A stretch of DNA of 64,000 nt, taken from positions 230,992,643 through 231,056,642 of the forward strand of contig NC_057795.1 of assembly GCF_018294505.1 (NCBI RefSeq), read 5' to 3'. Shown piece by piece: positions 11,347 through 23,124 of this stretch. The notes below the pieces were generated by a model that was given only the letters and a program-made list of their open reading frames with translations, made no database searches and was not told the origin of the DNA. Numbering within the stretch: the stretch's first letter is position 1; each line of letters begins with the position of its first letter. Both the position numbers and the translations under genes were made by a program. Source of the stretch: Triticum aestivum. Taxonomy: Eukaryota > Streptophyta > Magnoliopsida > Poales > Poaceae.

Positions 11347-11508
11347 GGCGGAGGTGGTGGGGGAGATCGACGGCGTTGGTGGTGCTGGTGGCAATGGGGG
11401 GCGGCGCACTGCTCTCTTTCGGCTTTGAGAAGAAGGGGGGGAGTGGCGGAGATTTCCGAGATTGGAGTAGAAACCCGCGAGATGGGCGAACTGCCCCTGT
11501 TTCCCTTG

Positions 11509-11517
11509 CTTATAAAG
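11509..11517 (-). promoter_or_regulatory. TATA-like signal for the antisense gene
   Basis: On the minus strand TTTATAAG lies about 165 bp upstream of the chosen ATG and about 210 bp inside the 3' LTR boundary. The position fits a polymerase II core promoter independent of the LTR. The evidence is motif and position only. Confidence 0.45.
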
Positions 11518-11722
11518 AGGGAGGGGCGGATATTCCGCCTTTCCGAATAAATAAACCACCCACGATCTCTCCCACGATGCCGCATTCGACGCGTGCCGTT
11601 GGGGGAGGGCGCGGTGGATACGGAGTAAGATACGGCGTAACCCAGGCCACGCGTGCCCGTGCCCTGTTTTGGGCCTGGCCCAACAGCGCTCGGCGCCATG
11701 TATGGCCCAGGCCCGGGGCTCC

Positions 11723-12636
11723 TGTCGGTGTACTAGAGTAGGGGTACCCTAGTATCCCGAACTTGTGCACGGGCAGTTGCAGCACACCGCGGCAAGGCTT
11801 GCCGGGCGACCGCCAAGGTCCTCCGAGGTTCCTTTGGAGCCATTCAAGAACAAAGTATTCAAGCCAAGGAGACATGGCCCCGGCAAGAGGAGCTTGCCGG
11901 GAAGGCCAACCAAGGCATCTAAAGGAACTTGCCGCGACGCTCCACGTGTCCCGGCGAGGCCCGGTGAGTGACAAGCTTCCGGACGCGACAAGACAACAAC
12001 CGCGGCAAGGCGCTTGCCGCGGCAAGCTACCACTCTGTACCCGCGCTCCAGCACATCCACCAACGTGTCGCCCTGGGGTCTTTCCAGGCGCGCGTGGCAA
12101 GAGTCTGTGCAGCTAGCGGTGCGAGGTGGCGACCGACGCTGACGAGATTGCCATCGTAGCGAACGGTGGCGTCCCTGACGGTCCTTTTCTGCACTATTTG
12201 GGCGACACAGACGGGCATTTAATGCTTTTGTCCCCTGCCGTCAGGGTTAGGTAGGATACACTGTACAGGTAGTTTTACCAACCGCAACACCTTTTCCATT
12301 TTTACCCTTGACTACGTTGCCACCTGTCGGTGACCCCTTCAGCATATAAAAGGAGGCCCATGCGCAACGGAGAGGGGGTTCGAAACCAGAAAACACTCAC
12401 GCTCGGTCTCGTTAGCAGCTCGTCTGTACTGTAGCACTCAGTGCCCCCGAGCAAGAACTCAATACAATCAGACAAGCAGCAGTAGGAGTATTATCTCTCC
12501 GGAGAGCTCCGAAGCTGGGTAAACTGCTCGTGTGCTTCGCCTCGATCTGCTCTTTGTGCGATCTCCGCCCCCCGCTGAACCGAAAGGGGCTCGGTCCGCC
12601 GGTCCCATAGGTGTTCGTGGATCAGCTTCCCCGACA
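11723..12636 (+). repeat. 3' LTR (914 bp) with hairpin-rich U3
   Basis: It starts TGTCGGTGTACTAG and ends GCTTCCCCGACA, with inverted ends TGTCGG/CCGACA. The first 300 bp hold three perfect inverted repeats built on GGCAAG/CTTGCC: 11791-11803, 11879-11901 (9-bp stem, AGGAG loop) and 12000-12022 (10-bp stem, 3-nt loop). A TATA box lies at 12345-12351. The right 416 bp match the 5' LTR remnant at 1-418, and the whole matches the solo LTR at 42439-43378. Confidence 0.95.
12345..12351 (+). promoter_or_regulatory. TATA box of the 3' LTR
   Basis: TATAAAA is in the same context as in the 5' LTR and solo LTR. Transcription from it would read into the repeat to the right. Confidence 0.6.
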
Positions 12637-12641
12637 AATAA

Positions 12642-13822
12642 TACTCTTCCAGCAAGGCCCAACTTTGATTTTAACATTTTTCTAATAACAACTAAAATTG
12701 CATAGGGAGTAATTAACCCAAGGATTCTTAATCAACAACCTAGACTGATGCTCCTCATGAGTATTGGTCCAAAATAGAGCACCTTGCGGTGCCCCTTGGA
12801 AACTTGGCTCTCAACAAACCATAAGCTTAACTCATCCTTCATGGCCTGATTTCGAGATACGCACGGCTCCTATCAGGGTCAGCATGTTGGGAGGTTTTGC
12901 TGGTTTTGTTTTACCATTGTCAAAATAACTTGTGCATCAGGATTCGGAGATTGATCGGGCAGTCATGTAGATGGAGGTTTTTCCTCTCTGGATCGTCAGA
13001 TTTTATGATGGACTAAGTTGGGACACCCCCGCGTGGTTTAATCTTTTCGAGAGTCGTGCCCGCAGTTATTGGCAACTTCAAAATTTGTGATATCTGGTTG
13101 TAGAAAACTTGACACTAAATTCAATTATGATACACCAACCGCATGTGTATCCGTGATCACTCTCTTTTCGACGAGGTTTGGGAAGAGAACATTGTGGAGT
13201 TATGTTTGAACCATAAGTAGTATTCAGGATCACTTCTTGATCATAATATTTTGCGACCGATATGTGTAGTCACTGATCTTATTTTTGTACTCATAAGTTA
13301 GCCACTTACACATGCTTAGTGCTTGCTGCAACCTCACCACTTAACCATGCCATACCCATAAGCTTTTGTTAGCCTTGATATCATGGACTGAGATTGCTGA
13401 GTTCTCGTGGCTCATAGATTACTACTAAAAAAGTTGCAGGTACCGATTCAGATACAGGTGATGGTACAAAGCTCCAGTGGGAGTATGGCAAGGATCGTGG
13501 TTCTATGTATGTTTCGTTTCCGGACGATGAGCAGTCATTTCTAGTCGGGTCGATCGTGATTGTAACATGGGTGGTTATGTCTTCTCTCATTTATTTTTCG
13601 TCCATAGTCGAGCCCTGATATTCATTTTGGATGACTGTATCAATGATTGAATAATGTGTTGTAGACATGTGGCGAGTGTAAGTCTTTATGTAGTATTCTC
13701 CTCTATTCATTACATGGATTGTGCGAAGATATAACCATCCTTGTGATGGGCCTAATATGCACTTATGCCCCTAAGTCGTGCCTCAACACATGTGGGATAT
13801 AATCACATATTGGGTGTTACAA
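12642..13822 (-). repeat. High-copy non-coding repeat, inverted relative to 28130-28930
   Basis: The reverse complement of about 12642-13430 aligns, diverged, with 28130-28930. Shared blocks include AGCAAGGCCCAACTTT (12651) and GCTCCTCATGAGT (12749), and the stretch around ACCTCACCACTTAACCAT (13332). On the minus strand the segment begins TGTAACACCC near 13823, like a plant LTR start, but no matching end or duplication was found. There are no credible ORFs. Confidence 0.6.
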
Positions 13823-13825
13823 TAG

Positions 13826-14050
13826 GTTTGTGGTAAACTACTCACACATTATTGGAAGGGTAGCAAGGTTGATGTACAACCCCTCTGTGGTCGATTCCCC
13901 CTCTGGCACAGTGTCGGAAAAGGCCTCTAGATGGGATCTCATGAGAACAGACACTTGCGGCGGCAGAAAAAGTATTTCGGGTGGCTCTCTGATGTACGAG
14001 AAACATTTGTGAATTTATAGAGGCGGAATTAGGTCAATAGATGACACGAG
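13826..14050 (+). repeat. Direct repeat copy 1
   Basis: This is about 80% similar to 15102-15316, with shared phrases TGTGGTAAACTACTCACACAT and AAGGCCTC(T/C)AGATGGGATCT. Both copies end with a GAATTTAT...AATTAGGTCAA block. It is part of the old dispersed repeat around the long-LTR element and is non-coding. Confidence 0.75.
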
Positions 14051-14120
14051 GGTCCCACAAGCCAGCCACCCCGGGGCGCGCCTCCCGAGCTTGTCGCTCT
14101 GTTGTGGTTGCTACTTGTGA

Positions 14121-15321
14121 GCTGTGTTGGAATTTCCTCGAAAAGGAGAGGATGATGTAGTATAGTAGAGATAAGTATTTCCCTCAGTTAAGAACAAAGG
14201 TTATCAATCTAGTAGGAGAACCACGCAACACCTAGTTAGCAGTACCTGCACACACAAAAACAAAATACTTGCACCCAACGCGAAGTGGGGGTTGTCAATC
14301 CCTCGGCGGTTAATTGCAAGGATTAAATCTCGTAGTGATAGATAGATAATAAAATGAAAAATAAAATAAAATAAAGAGGGTCGGGGGCCATAGTTCTCAC
14401 TAGAGGCTTCTCTATTGAAGACCCGGGGGCCATAGTTCTCACTAGAGGCTTCTCTATTGATGATAGCATATAGTTGGTAAACAAATTACTGTTTGGCAAT
14501 TGATAGAAAAGAGAATAATCATGATGATATCCAAGGCAATGATCATGTATATAGGCATCACGTCCGAGACAAGTAGACCGACTCCTGCCTGCATCTACTA
14601 CTATTACCCCATATATCGACCGCTATCTAGCATACATAATATTAAGTTCATAAAGAACAGAGTAGCGCTGTAAGCAAGATGACATGATGTAGACAAAGTA
14701 AACTCATGCATGAATAAATCCCATATTTTTATCCTTAATGGCAACGATACAAATACGTGTCATGTCCGTTTCTGTCACAGGGATTGAGCACCCCAAAATC
14801 AAATCCATCACAAAGCACCTTTCCCATTGCAAGAAAAATCAATCTAGTTGGCCAACCCAAATCAATAGATCGGAGAGCAATATAAAGCTATAATAATCAT
14901 GCATAAAATAGTTCAGAGAAGACTCAAATAATATTCACATATAATCTGATCATAAAATCAGAATTCATCGGATCCCAACAAACACATCACAAAAAGTGAT
15001 TACATCGAATAGATCTGCAAGTACATCAAGGAGAAAATTGTATTGAAGATCAAATAGAGAGATGAAGCCATCTAGCTACTAATTATGGAACCATAGGTCT
15101 GTGGTAAACTACTCACACATCATCGGAAGGGCAGCAAGGTTGATGCAGAGCCCCTCCGTGGTTGATTCCCTCTCTAGTAGAGTGTCGGAGAAGGCCTCCA
15201 GATGGGATCTATTGAGAACACAAGCTTGCGGCGGTGGAAAAAGTATTTCGAGTGGCTCTCTGTTGGTTTCCTGATTTTGGAGAATTTATTGCGGCGAAAT
15301 TAGGTCAAACGGGTGAACGTG
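14121..15321 (+). repeat. Old dispersed Triticeae repeat, left part, with a 38-bp tandem duplication
   Basis: This non-coding DNA has wording I recognise as very abundant in Triticeae intergenic sequence (for example CATGTATATAGGCATCACG and AAGTTCATAAAGAACAGAGTA). A 38-bp unit (GGGGGCCATAGTTCTCACTA...) is duplicated at 14381-14418 and 14423-14460. The second direct-repeat copy is at 15102-15316. The repeat appears to resume at 25366 after the long-LTR insertion. Its family was not determined. Confidence 0.6.
15102..15316 (+). repeat. Direct repeat copy 2
   Basis: This is the partner of 13826-14050, about 1.28 kb downstream in the same orientation. It immediately precedes the target site of the long-LTR element. 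Confidence 0.75.
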
Positions 15322-18300
15322 TGTAACACCCCGAGTATGATGCTATAGTAACCCCTGGGTTTAATGAAATCTTTTTGCTAAACAATGCATGATCATCTTT
15401 TATCCTATCTCTTTTCAAATTCCACTTGAATTCGAATTCAAATACTAAGTGAAATTCAAAATTTCACAAACATGAAATCTAAAATGTTCATCATGTGGCA
15501 AATAATCATTTGTTAATATTGGTGGTGAACCAACCTTTTTATAAGGTGTTTAACTGCCTAAGCTAAATAAAACAATGGCCTAAACAATAATAAATTGTAA
15601 AAATACTAAACTATTTTATTTAAATGTTGAAGTTAATATTTAGGTGTAAGTTTTATAATTTGTAAAACCATTTAGCTTTTGGTTTAAAAATGAAAACATA
15701 TTTTTTTTAACAGAAAACCAAAGGCAAAATAAAATAAAACTGAAAAGAGAACCCTCCTGCCCCCTTTGAGCCTCAGCCCTCCAGCCGGCCTAGCGCCTCC
15801 CCTCGCGCGGTCGATCCCCTCCTTCCCCTTTATTCCCCTGACCCGAGCCGATTCGGGCGCTCGTCCCCGTTGGACCTGCCTCGTCGGCGACACCCCGACA
15901 AGGGTATAAGGCCTCCACTACCCCCGACACCTCGGGCTCCCCTCCCCACTTGCCCCCCTCGCTCAACCCTTCCCATCCCCACACGCTGCTGCTCCTCTCC
16001 TCCCACCAAGGCCGCCTCTGTCGTCACCATTGCAATGCTATCCGCATAGCCACCACCGTTCCCGCCGCCCGAATCCTTGCCCAGCTGCTTCACCGTGCTC
16101 CTCTATGTCATCCATGGGGCTGCATTCGAGCAGGGACCCCTCCTTCGGCAGATCCTCGTCGCCTTCGTCTTCCTCAGTCACCGATCACCATCATCGTCCC
16201 AACCTTCCCTTGCAGCTACTAAGCCCCTTACCGGCCATCTTGAGCCACCCGGTGAGCTCCCGATCCTCCCCCTCTCTCTGGTCGTTGCATACGTCAACAC
16301 TAGCTATCTTGCGACGAAGCTAAGCTCCTTGTCCGCTATGGATGGAGCTTGCCGCAGTCCACGTCTTCCCCGTTGCCTGGCGTCTCGCTCCGATCCGCCC
16401 ATGCTTGCGCCTCGATAGCGCGCGTGCCCGTCCACCCCTCTACTACTGCGGTAGTTGATGCTTTGCTGCTGCCGTCGTCACACCCCGCATGCCGCACGCG
16501 CTCGCCTATGCACCCCCGTAGCCTCCCATGGCCCTGACGTGTTGCTCGCCGGCTCCACCCGCCATGATCACCGCGGCCGCCGAAGCCCCTATCGCTATGC
16601 CCTGCCGTTTTCTCCACGCTCGCGCACCGCCGGCTGTCGCCCTACCTGCGTTGCACGCCATGGCCGATTCGGCCGCGCCCTGCTCCCCGCATCCAGTTGT
16701 CTCCCGCTCGCGCTGGCCCGCAGCTTCGTCACTTCCGGCCGCACCCTCGCCGCGTCGCACCTCTGCCAAGGATGCATGCTTGCGCGCCGAGCACCCGACG
16801 GCCTCCCTGGCGAGGCAGGCCCCCGCCGATGTGCCCCCGCCGCTAACCATGGTGGTTAGCACTGCGCTAATGACACCTGACCCACTCATACCTAGGGCCC
16901 CTTCTGTCAACTTAATCAGTGAGCTAACTTAGTTGCCTGCTGTGATAATGACATTGGCCCCCACCACTAATTAAACTATTTTAAAACAATCATTAACACA
17001 ATTGTGACACAGATAGAAGGGTCCCACCGGACCCCTTGATTAGTCAAAGTAGGCCCAGTCAAATGCTGACTAGGCTACTGACTCAGCACTCCCCTGGCCC
17101 ACTGTCATACATTCTGGCTAGAGTGACACTAGGTGACAGAAGTATATTTGGTTTTAATTCGAATTTATAATAATTATAGAATATAAATAAAACTTTGCAA
17201 ATTCATATAAAATAATCCATAACTCGGGTGTTTTCCCCCTCCGTCCGCAACGTGTTGTACTATATTAGGTCAACACTAGCTCTGCATATTGTCATGTTTT
17301 GCTTAGTCATGCATCTGTTTGCATTGTATTTACTGTTTCTTCCCCTATCTTCTCTCCGGTAGACCCCGAGACTGATGCTACCCCTGTGATCGTATACGTC
17401 ACTGACAACCCTTCTTCCTTTGCAGCAAAGCTTCTAGGCAAGCAAACACCCCTTGATCATTCCGATATCGCCCATTTCATTCTCTCTCATGCCTGCATTT
17501 GATTTTGCTACTGTACATGATTGCTCCTTTTCTAATGCATAGACTGCTTTCGTAACCGGCTCTTGTACCTTACCTGCTTATCCTAAACTTCTTAGTATAG
17601 GTTGGTTTGTGACCCATGAGTGACCCACCTTGTCGTTGTTGCTCCCGCTGGATTACCAGGTGACTCGATCAACATGATTGACATCCAGAGCCCGACACAT
17701 CACATCACACCCCCATTAGTTGTATGACTCTGCAGAGCTACTATCAAGTGACGAGGCTGATACTTCTTATAGCACTTCTGATGTTAACTCTGCAGTGTAG
17801 CTAATCAGTCTTTGTCTTTGAGGGTGATTCCTCTTTCACCACTACTGATAACGACTCTGTCATGCAACCCCTCAAGTGTGGACCATCCAGGGTGATTCCT
17901 CCAAGTCCATCTTGACGGTTACATCGAGTGGGAATCGATCGAGGGTGATTCCTCGGGTTTCCCCCCTACTATTTTAGACACACAGTTACTTTGACTTTAC
18001 CACAGAACCATGATACTGAAGTCGGGTTGGCCTTGAGGGGTACTCGTGATTTGATGTGTAGTCGGGTTGACCTGGAGGATGCCCGCAAAATTTCTACGTG
18101 GCATGACCGGGTATTCCGGGCCGGTGCCGTTATTCAACAAGATGGGGCGACGATGTCACATGAACGTGAGTCTCTGCTCATTATCGCATGCTCCCAAACC
18201 ACTAACGAGATTGGGTATTTGATCTGAGTTGGCCACTAGCCTATACGCACTAACCACCACGCGGGAATAGTTATGGGCACTCGACGTCGTAGTATCAGCC

Positions 18301-19413
18301 GAAGCTTTCCACACTTCAGCGGCTGAGCGGCACGCGTCGGGTTGGACCACGTAAAGCACCCTCCTTTGTAATGGAGGCTGCCAGGTCTACTCACCAGCCT
18401 CGTACGCAACATGTAGGTGTGAAACGGGCGATGGGCCCAAGACCCCTGCGTGCATACGATTTACACCGGCGTGCTGACCTCTCTATTGGGCCTAGGTAGG
18501 GCTGCGACGTGTTGATCTTCCGAGGCCGGGCATGACCCAGGAAAGTGTGTCCGGCCAGAGTGATCGAGCGTGTTGGGTAATGTTGTACACCCCTGTAGGG
18601 AAGTTTATCTATTTGAATAGTTGTGTCCACGGTAGCAGGACGACTTGGAGTTGTACCCGATCTTTACAACTAGAACTGGATACTAAGATGTGGATTGGAT
18701 GTGATGGCTCCGGGATTGCTTTCTCGTAGGGAGTCGAGGAAGGATCTCAGGGCATTAATGCAACAACATGCTTGCTATTTATAAAATGCTATTATGTACT
18801 CTTCTAAATGCTGCAAGATGGTGGTTTCAACAAGATGCTAGTCTTCGATAAGCTAGGATTTCCCCTCTATTCTGGCATTCTACAGTATAGTCCACATATA
18901 TAGCCCCTTCCCTTTGATACCAGTGCATATGTAGTGTAGATCCTTGCTTGCGAGTACTTTGGATGAGTACTCACGGTTGCATTGCTCCCTCTTTTCCAAC
19001 GTTTCCCATTCTTCTCGGATGTCGCCACCAGATGTTGGAGCCCAGGAGCCAGACGCTACCGTTGACGAAGACTGCTACTACCCCGAGCGTGCCTACTACT
19101 ACGTGGAGGCCACTGATGACCAGGAGTAGTTAGGAGGATCCGAGCCAGGAGTCCTGTGCCTGTTTGATCTATATCGCTGTTTGTGCTAGCCATCTTATGG
19201 CACGTTGTTTAACTTTATGTCTGTACACATATATTGTTGCTTCCGCTAACTCGTTTGTATTCGAGCTCTCGAGGCCCCTGGCTTGTAATATAAAGCTTGT
19301 ATTATTTTAATCTGTGTCTAGAGTTGTGTTGTGATATCTCCTCGTGAGTCCTTGATCTTGATCGTACACATTTGCATGTATGATTAGCGTATGATCAAAT
19401 GGGGGGCATCACA
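15322..19413 (+). repeat. 5' LTR, 4092 bp
   Basis: It begins TGTAACACCCCGAGTATGAT and ends GGGCATCACA. Its first about 460 bp and last about 760 bp match the 3' LTR. The middle, about 15785-18655, has no counterpart there. That middle is GC-rich (15750-16900), with ORFs open on both strands that look like base-composition artefacts rather than genes. TGGCTCCGGGATTGCTTTCTCG and other 3' words are shared with the 3' copy. Confidence 0.9.
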
Positions 19414-19416
19414 AGT

Positions 19417-19429
19417 TGGTATCAGAGCC
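19417..19429 (+). other. Primer-binding site, initiator Met tRNA
   Basis: TGGTATCAGAGCC lies 3 bases after the LTR end. This is the standard plant complement to the 3' end of initiator methionine tRNA and fixes the 5' LTR boundary and element orientation. Confidence 0.92.
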
Positions 19430-21401
19430 GACTGCCCGCAGGAATCCCATTTCCAACTCCTTGGCTGAACTTGAGTCTAGTCTTTGGAAAACTTTTTACT
19501 AACATTGTTGTGTGGCTTACGGGCCCACATCACAAATGGGTTGTATTAGGATCTTTTATTCCTCAATCTATACTCTGGGACTCTAATCTATCTTCTAGTC
19601 GGGTTGAAGGTTTTATTAACTCTAGGTTCTCGTAAATACTTCCTCCTGGAGAGCCCCTCATTCTAGATGATCGCTTGCTTCATTAGAAGATTCTGAAGAT
19701 ACTCTTTGATGTATTCCCGAGACGCTTGTGCCCATCACCGACGCATTTCCCTTCCATCGATAAACCCCCTCTAGATAACCACGTACACTTGCCATTCATA
19801 CAATCATTCCCCATTGATCTTGTTATTACAAGATACCCCGAAATTCTCTTATTTTTCCAGAAATACTTTGTGCCTACTGCCTTGCAGTTCTTTGCCACTT
19901 GAATGCCCCTACAGATAATATCTCGCACTTACCGAGTATCTGCTCATCCCCAGTTGTTCATGTGTTTCACAAAAGTCTTCGAAATACTATCCAGTCTTCC
20001 AAAAATTGTCAGTACGTTATTGATCTTGATCTTCCTTACCTGCTTACATTAAGGTTAATTTCATATGTCTGGTAATCTTTGTTGACATCCCTTGTCATTA
20101 TCATCTTGATTCTAATGATTCAATATGTCTGTGAATGCTCGCAATCCTCAGTGAATCCTAGAATTCATCCTTCCAGCCCAGATATCATTTTTGAACAGCA
20201 GCTGGTTCTCGACCAATCAATTTGTCGTCGATTGTACCCCAAGTCTATTCAACTTATCCATCCTTAATCAGAGCGTTTGCTTCTGATCCCGTTAGTTGGA
20301 ACTCACAATTCCTTTGCATTTTGAGCTTTGAATTAGTCAGTTGTTTCTATAATCTAATCTCCTTGCATTCTTTCTTCTTTTGGTTGAGCACTGACGCTCA
20401 CATCAAATTCCTTGTGGACCACCAGATCCTTTGTTGGATTTTATTCGATAGCGTCCTTCATATTCAATAACCTTGTGAGCCTTTCCTTAGATACATACTG
20501 CCTTTCGTAAATGGTATCCTTTGCTTTCTCAACCATGCTCTACAATGGAGCTTGTATTATTTACTCTTGAAGTTTATGGCATATGTTCCTAAGATGCCCC
20601 AATGGGTTGAACCAATGCCTTCCCTAACCTGTGTGAACCCGAAAGATTTCACAGGTCATATTCATCTGGTATTCCATCGGATAGAACTTTCAACACTAAA
20701 ATGCAATTCTCGAAGCGAGAAGTGAATGAAAGGTTATGCACTGGAGAAGTCGGAGTCGACCTTGAACTTTGTGTTCATGCCCACGAACACGGTGTAGATC
20801 TTATCATGGAAGCTTCTCTTAAAAATATCCATCCCCTTCTTATAAATTCATCTTGTATTCTGATTTGAGCATATACAACTGTGGTTCCGACCATATTGTT
20901 CTCCTTCTATTCCATTTCGGACAAGTTTAAAGTGCTTGTCTTCCACAGATTAATACACCAACCTAATCTCTATTCTAGTCTACCTCCAAGTTTACCTTCT
21001 GGTATCTCGAGAATATCAAAGAACTGTGTTGCTTTCTATGAGTCCTCATCCAGTATTGCTTCTCACCGATTTCAGATTTCCCCCGGGTTCTGAGTTATTA
21101 GTCACTCGAGGACACCGATAAGTGAATCGATTCCGCACTCCGGTTCAATAGCTCTCAGTAATTTTTGTTGCTTACGAGTTTTATAATCCTTCAAGTCATT
21201 CCTAGCCTGATCAGCTATATCGTTATCATGCTAAAGTTTAACTGTGCTACCTGGTCCTTCTTCCCAGAGCATAATTTTTGATGAAGAGCTAAGCTTACGT
21301 CAATCTTCTTTGTCCTATCATTTTGCCTTGAACAGGAAGCTTGATTTCGAGTTTGTGTCGTACCCGTGGTTCCAATAAACTCTCGTTGCATCATTCCTTT
21401 G
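19430..21401 (+). other. Internal region, left part, no coding potential seen
   Basis: About 2 kb of AT-rich sequence are broken by stops in every frame; the longest ORFs are under 90 codons and show no retroelement motif. It is probably a decayed or originally non-coding interior of a non-autonomous element. Confidence 0.6.
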
Positions 21402-21674
21402 GAGTTAATTGTACAGAAGAACCACAATTGGGGCATTGGAAGCAGATTGGTACCAAGTTTGGTAATTTTTTCGTGTCAGTACCAATTTTGAGGCGGGATG
21501 TTGCAGAACGGACTAAACGATGTATAAACACGTATTGACGGGGAAACTGATAGTGGGGCCCGCCTGTCAGGGGCTGAGGTGGCATCTTCTTTCACAGAAA
21601 AACCCCTGGTTTTATATTTAACCACCTAAAGGGCCTCGTTTGCAGGAAAAATTAAAACCAAAAAAAATATTACG

Positions 21675-21743
21675 CGCGCCCGCGAGGTTTCGAACCCATG
21701 ACGCACTACCAAGGGAAAGGGGCGCATACCACTACGCCACTCC
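21675..21743 (-). other. tRNA-like sequence in the left arm of the foldback element
   Basis: On the minus strand, an A-box-like TGGCGTAGTGGTATGCG and a B-box GGTTCGAAACC are spaced as in a tRNA, with a CG-rich partner at each end (GGAGTGGCG / CGCGGGCGCG). A full acceptor stem is not convincing. It is a pol III-promoter-like relic rather than a functional tRNA. Confidence 0.55.
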
Positions 21744-22773
21744 ACTGGTGTCGAAAAGGTTGATGCTTAAACCTTTTTATACATATATTGTAGAAACCAT
21801 TTTTGTTGCTGGACAACCGTTTCGTTTTTTTATTGTGTTTTGTTGTTTCGTATTTCTTATATCTTTTAAGACACGTCCTGGCCTTCTTCCGCTTTTCCCT
21901 TTTTAAACTTTTGTGCATCTCTTTTATATATAGGTTTTAATAAATGGTGTACACTATTTCAATACTTTCGACATTTTTAAAATTTACATCGAACTTTTTA
22001 CTATGCGTCATTTTTTCAGATATTGTATATTTAAAAAATGCAATGTATATAACAAAATTGTTCATCGCATATTATACAATAGTATTCAGTGTGTATTTAT
22101 ACAATAGTATTATGAACACCTTTTTTTAGTTTTAGATGAACACCTTTTTATACTGAACTATAATATATGAACACCTTTTTTATCATATGTTATACAATAG
22201 TATCCAGTGTGTATTTATAAAAAAATGCAATGTATATAACAAAAATATTCATCATATATTATACAGTAGTATTCAGTGTGTATTTATACAATAATATTCA
22301 GTGTGTATTTTCAAAAAATATCGCATAAGATAAAAGTTTGATATATAAAAAAACTTCACCATCTATTTTAAAAATGTACATCTAAAACTAAAAAAAATCT
22401 GTTCATATATTGTAGTTCAGTATAAATACACACTAAATACTATTGTATAATATACGATGAACAATTCTGTTATATACATTGCATTTTTTAATATACAATA
22501 TTTGAAAAAATGCCGCATAGTAAAAAGTTCGGTGTAAATTTTAAAAATGTTGAAAGTATTGAAATAATGTACGCCATTTATTACAAAACCTATATATAAA
22601 AGGTATGCTGAAAAGTTTAAAAAAGGAAAATCGGAAGAAGGCCATGACGTGTCTTAAAAGATAACAGAAATACGAAACAAAAAAACACATTAAAAAAAAC
22701 AAAACAGTTGTCTAGCAACAAAAATGGTTCGAATGTATAGTATAAAAACGTTTAAGCATCAACTGTATCAACC

Positions 22774-22848
22774 GGAGTCGCGTAGCATAGTGGTCAACGC
22801 GCCTTTTCCGCGGCTAGTGCGTCGTGGGTTCGAATCCTCGCGGGAGCG
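22774..22848 (+). other. tRNA-like sequence in the right arm of the foldback element
   Basis: An A-box-like TAGCATAGTGGTCAACG and a canonical B-box GGTTCGAATCC lie about 35 bp apart. This is the inverted partner of 21675-21743 and preserves the B box better. The anticodon region is unclear and the acceptor stem is weak. Confidence 0.58.
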
Positions 22849-23124
22849 ATTGAAAATGTTTTGCTGGTTTTGAGTTTCGGCCGCAAACGAGGCACTTTGT
22901 GTGATTAAATATAAACTGAGGGGGTTTTTTGTGAAAGAAGATGCCACGTCAGCGGGCCCCCTGTCAGTTTTTTCCCTGCCAATACGTGTTTATACCTCAT
23001 TTAGCCCATTCTGCAACGCCTCGCCCCATTATCGGTACTGACACGTAAAAATTACCAAACTTGGTACCAATCTGCTTCTAATGCCTCAATTGTGGTACTT
23101 CTGTGCAATTAACTCATTCCTTTG

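Larger units (their letters stand above)
1..12641 (+). mobile_element. Tat-lineage Ty3/gypsy LTR retrotransposon, nearly complete
   Basis: The order is partial 5' LTR, primer site, gag-protease, RT-RNase H-integrase, an antisense gene, then a complete 3' LTR. The 3' LTR starts TGTCGG and ends CCGACA and is followed by AATAA (12637-12641), the presumed 5-bp target duplication whose partner lies left of the window. Pol order RT, RNase H, integrase places it in Ty3/gypsy. A second RNase H of the kind known from Tat elements and an extra antisense ORF near the 3' LTR support the Tat lineage. Gag and pol carry several stops and a frame change, so the copy is not autonomous. About 13 substitutions and 2 indels separate the 418-bp 5' LTR remnant from the matching 3' LTR part by hand count, suggesting insertion about a million years ago at common grass rates. 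Confidence 0.93.
21402..23115 (+). mobile_element. Foldback Mutator-like element with 9-bp target duplication
   Basis: ATTCCTTTG is repeated exactly at 21393-21401 and 23116-23124. The ends GAGTTAATTG and CAATTAACTC are inverted repeats, and the inverted similarity continues for most of each half: end region, tRNA-like block, AT-rich inner arm. The centre near 22250 is an AT-rich loop with repeated AATAGTATTCAGTGTGTATTTA. A 9-bp duplication with long inverted ends fits Mutator-like elements. No transposase ORF is present, so it is non-autonomous. Arms are roughly 80-85% similar by eye. Confidence 0.85.

Noticed and set aside
15950..16932. Overlapping ORFs of up to 134 codons on both strands in GC-rich DNA
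   Set aside because: They lie inside the 5' LTR of the long-LTR element. Both strands are open, composition is GC-rich and Pro/Arg/Ser-biased, and no domain is visible, so they are compositional.
19417..19429. TGGTATCAGAGCC as part of a tRNA gene
   Set aside because: Only the short 3' complement is present, 3 bases after an LTR end; it is a primer-binding site.
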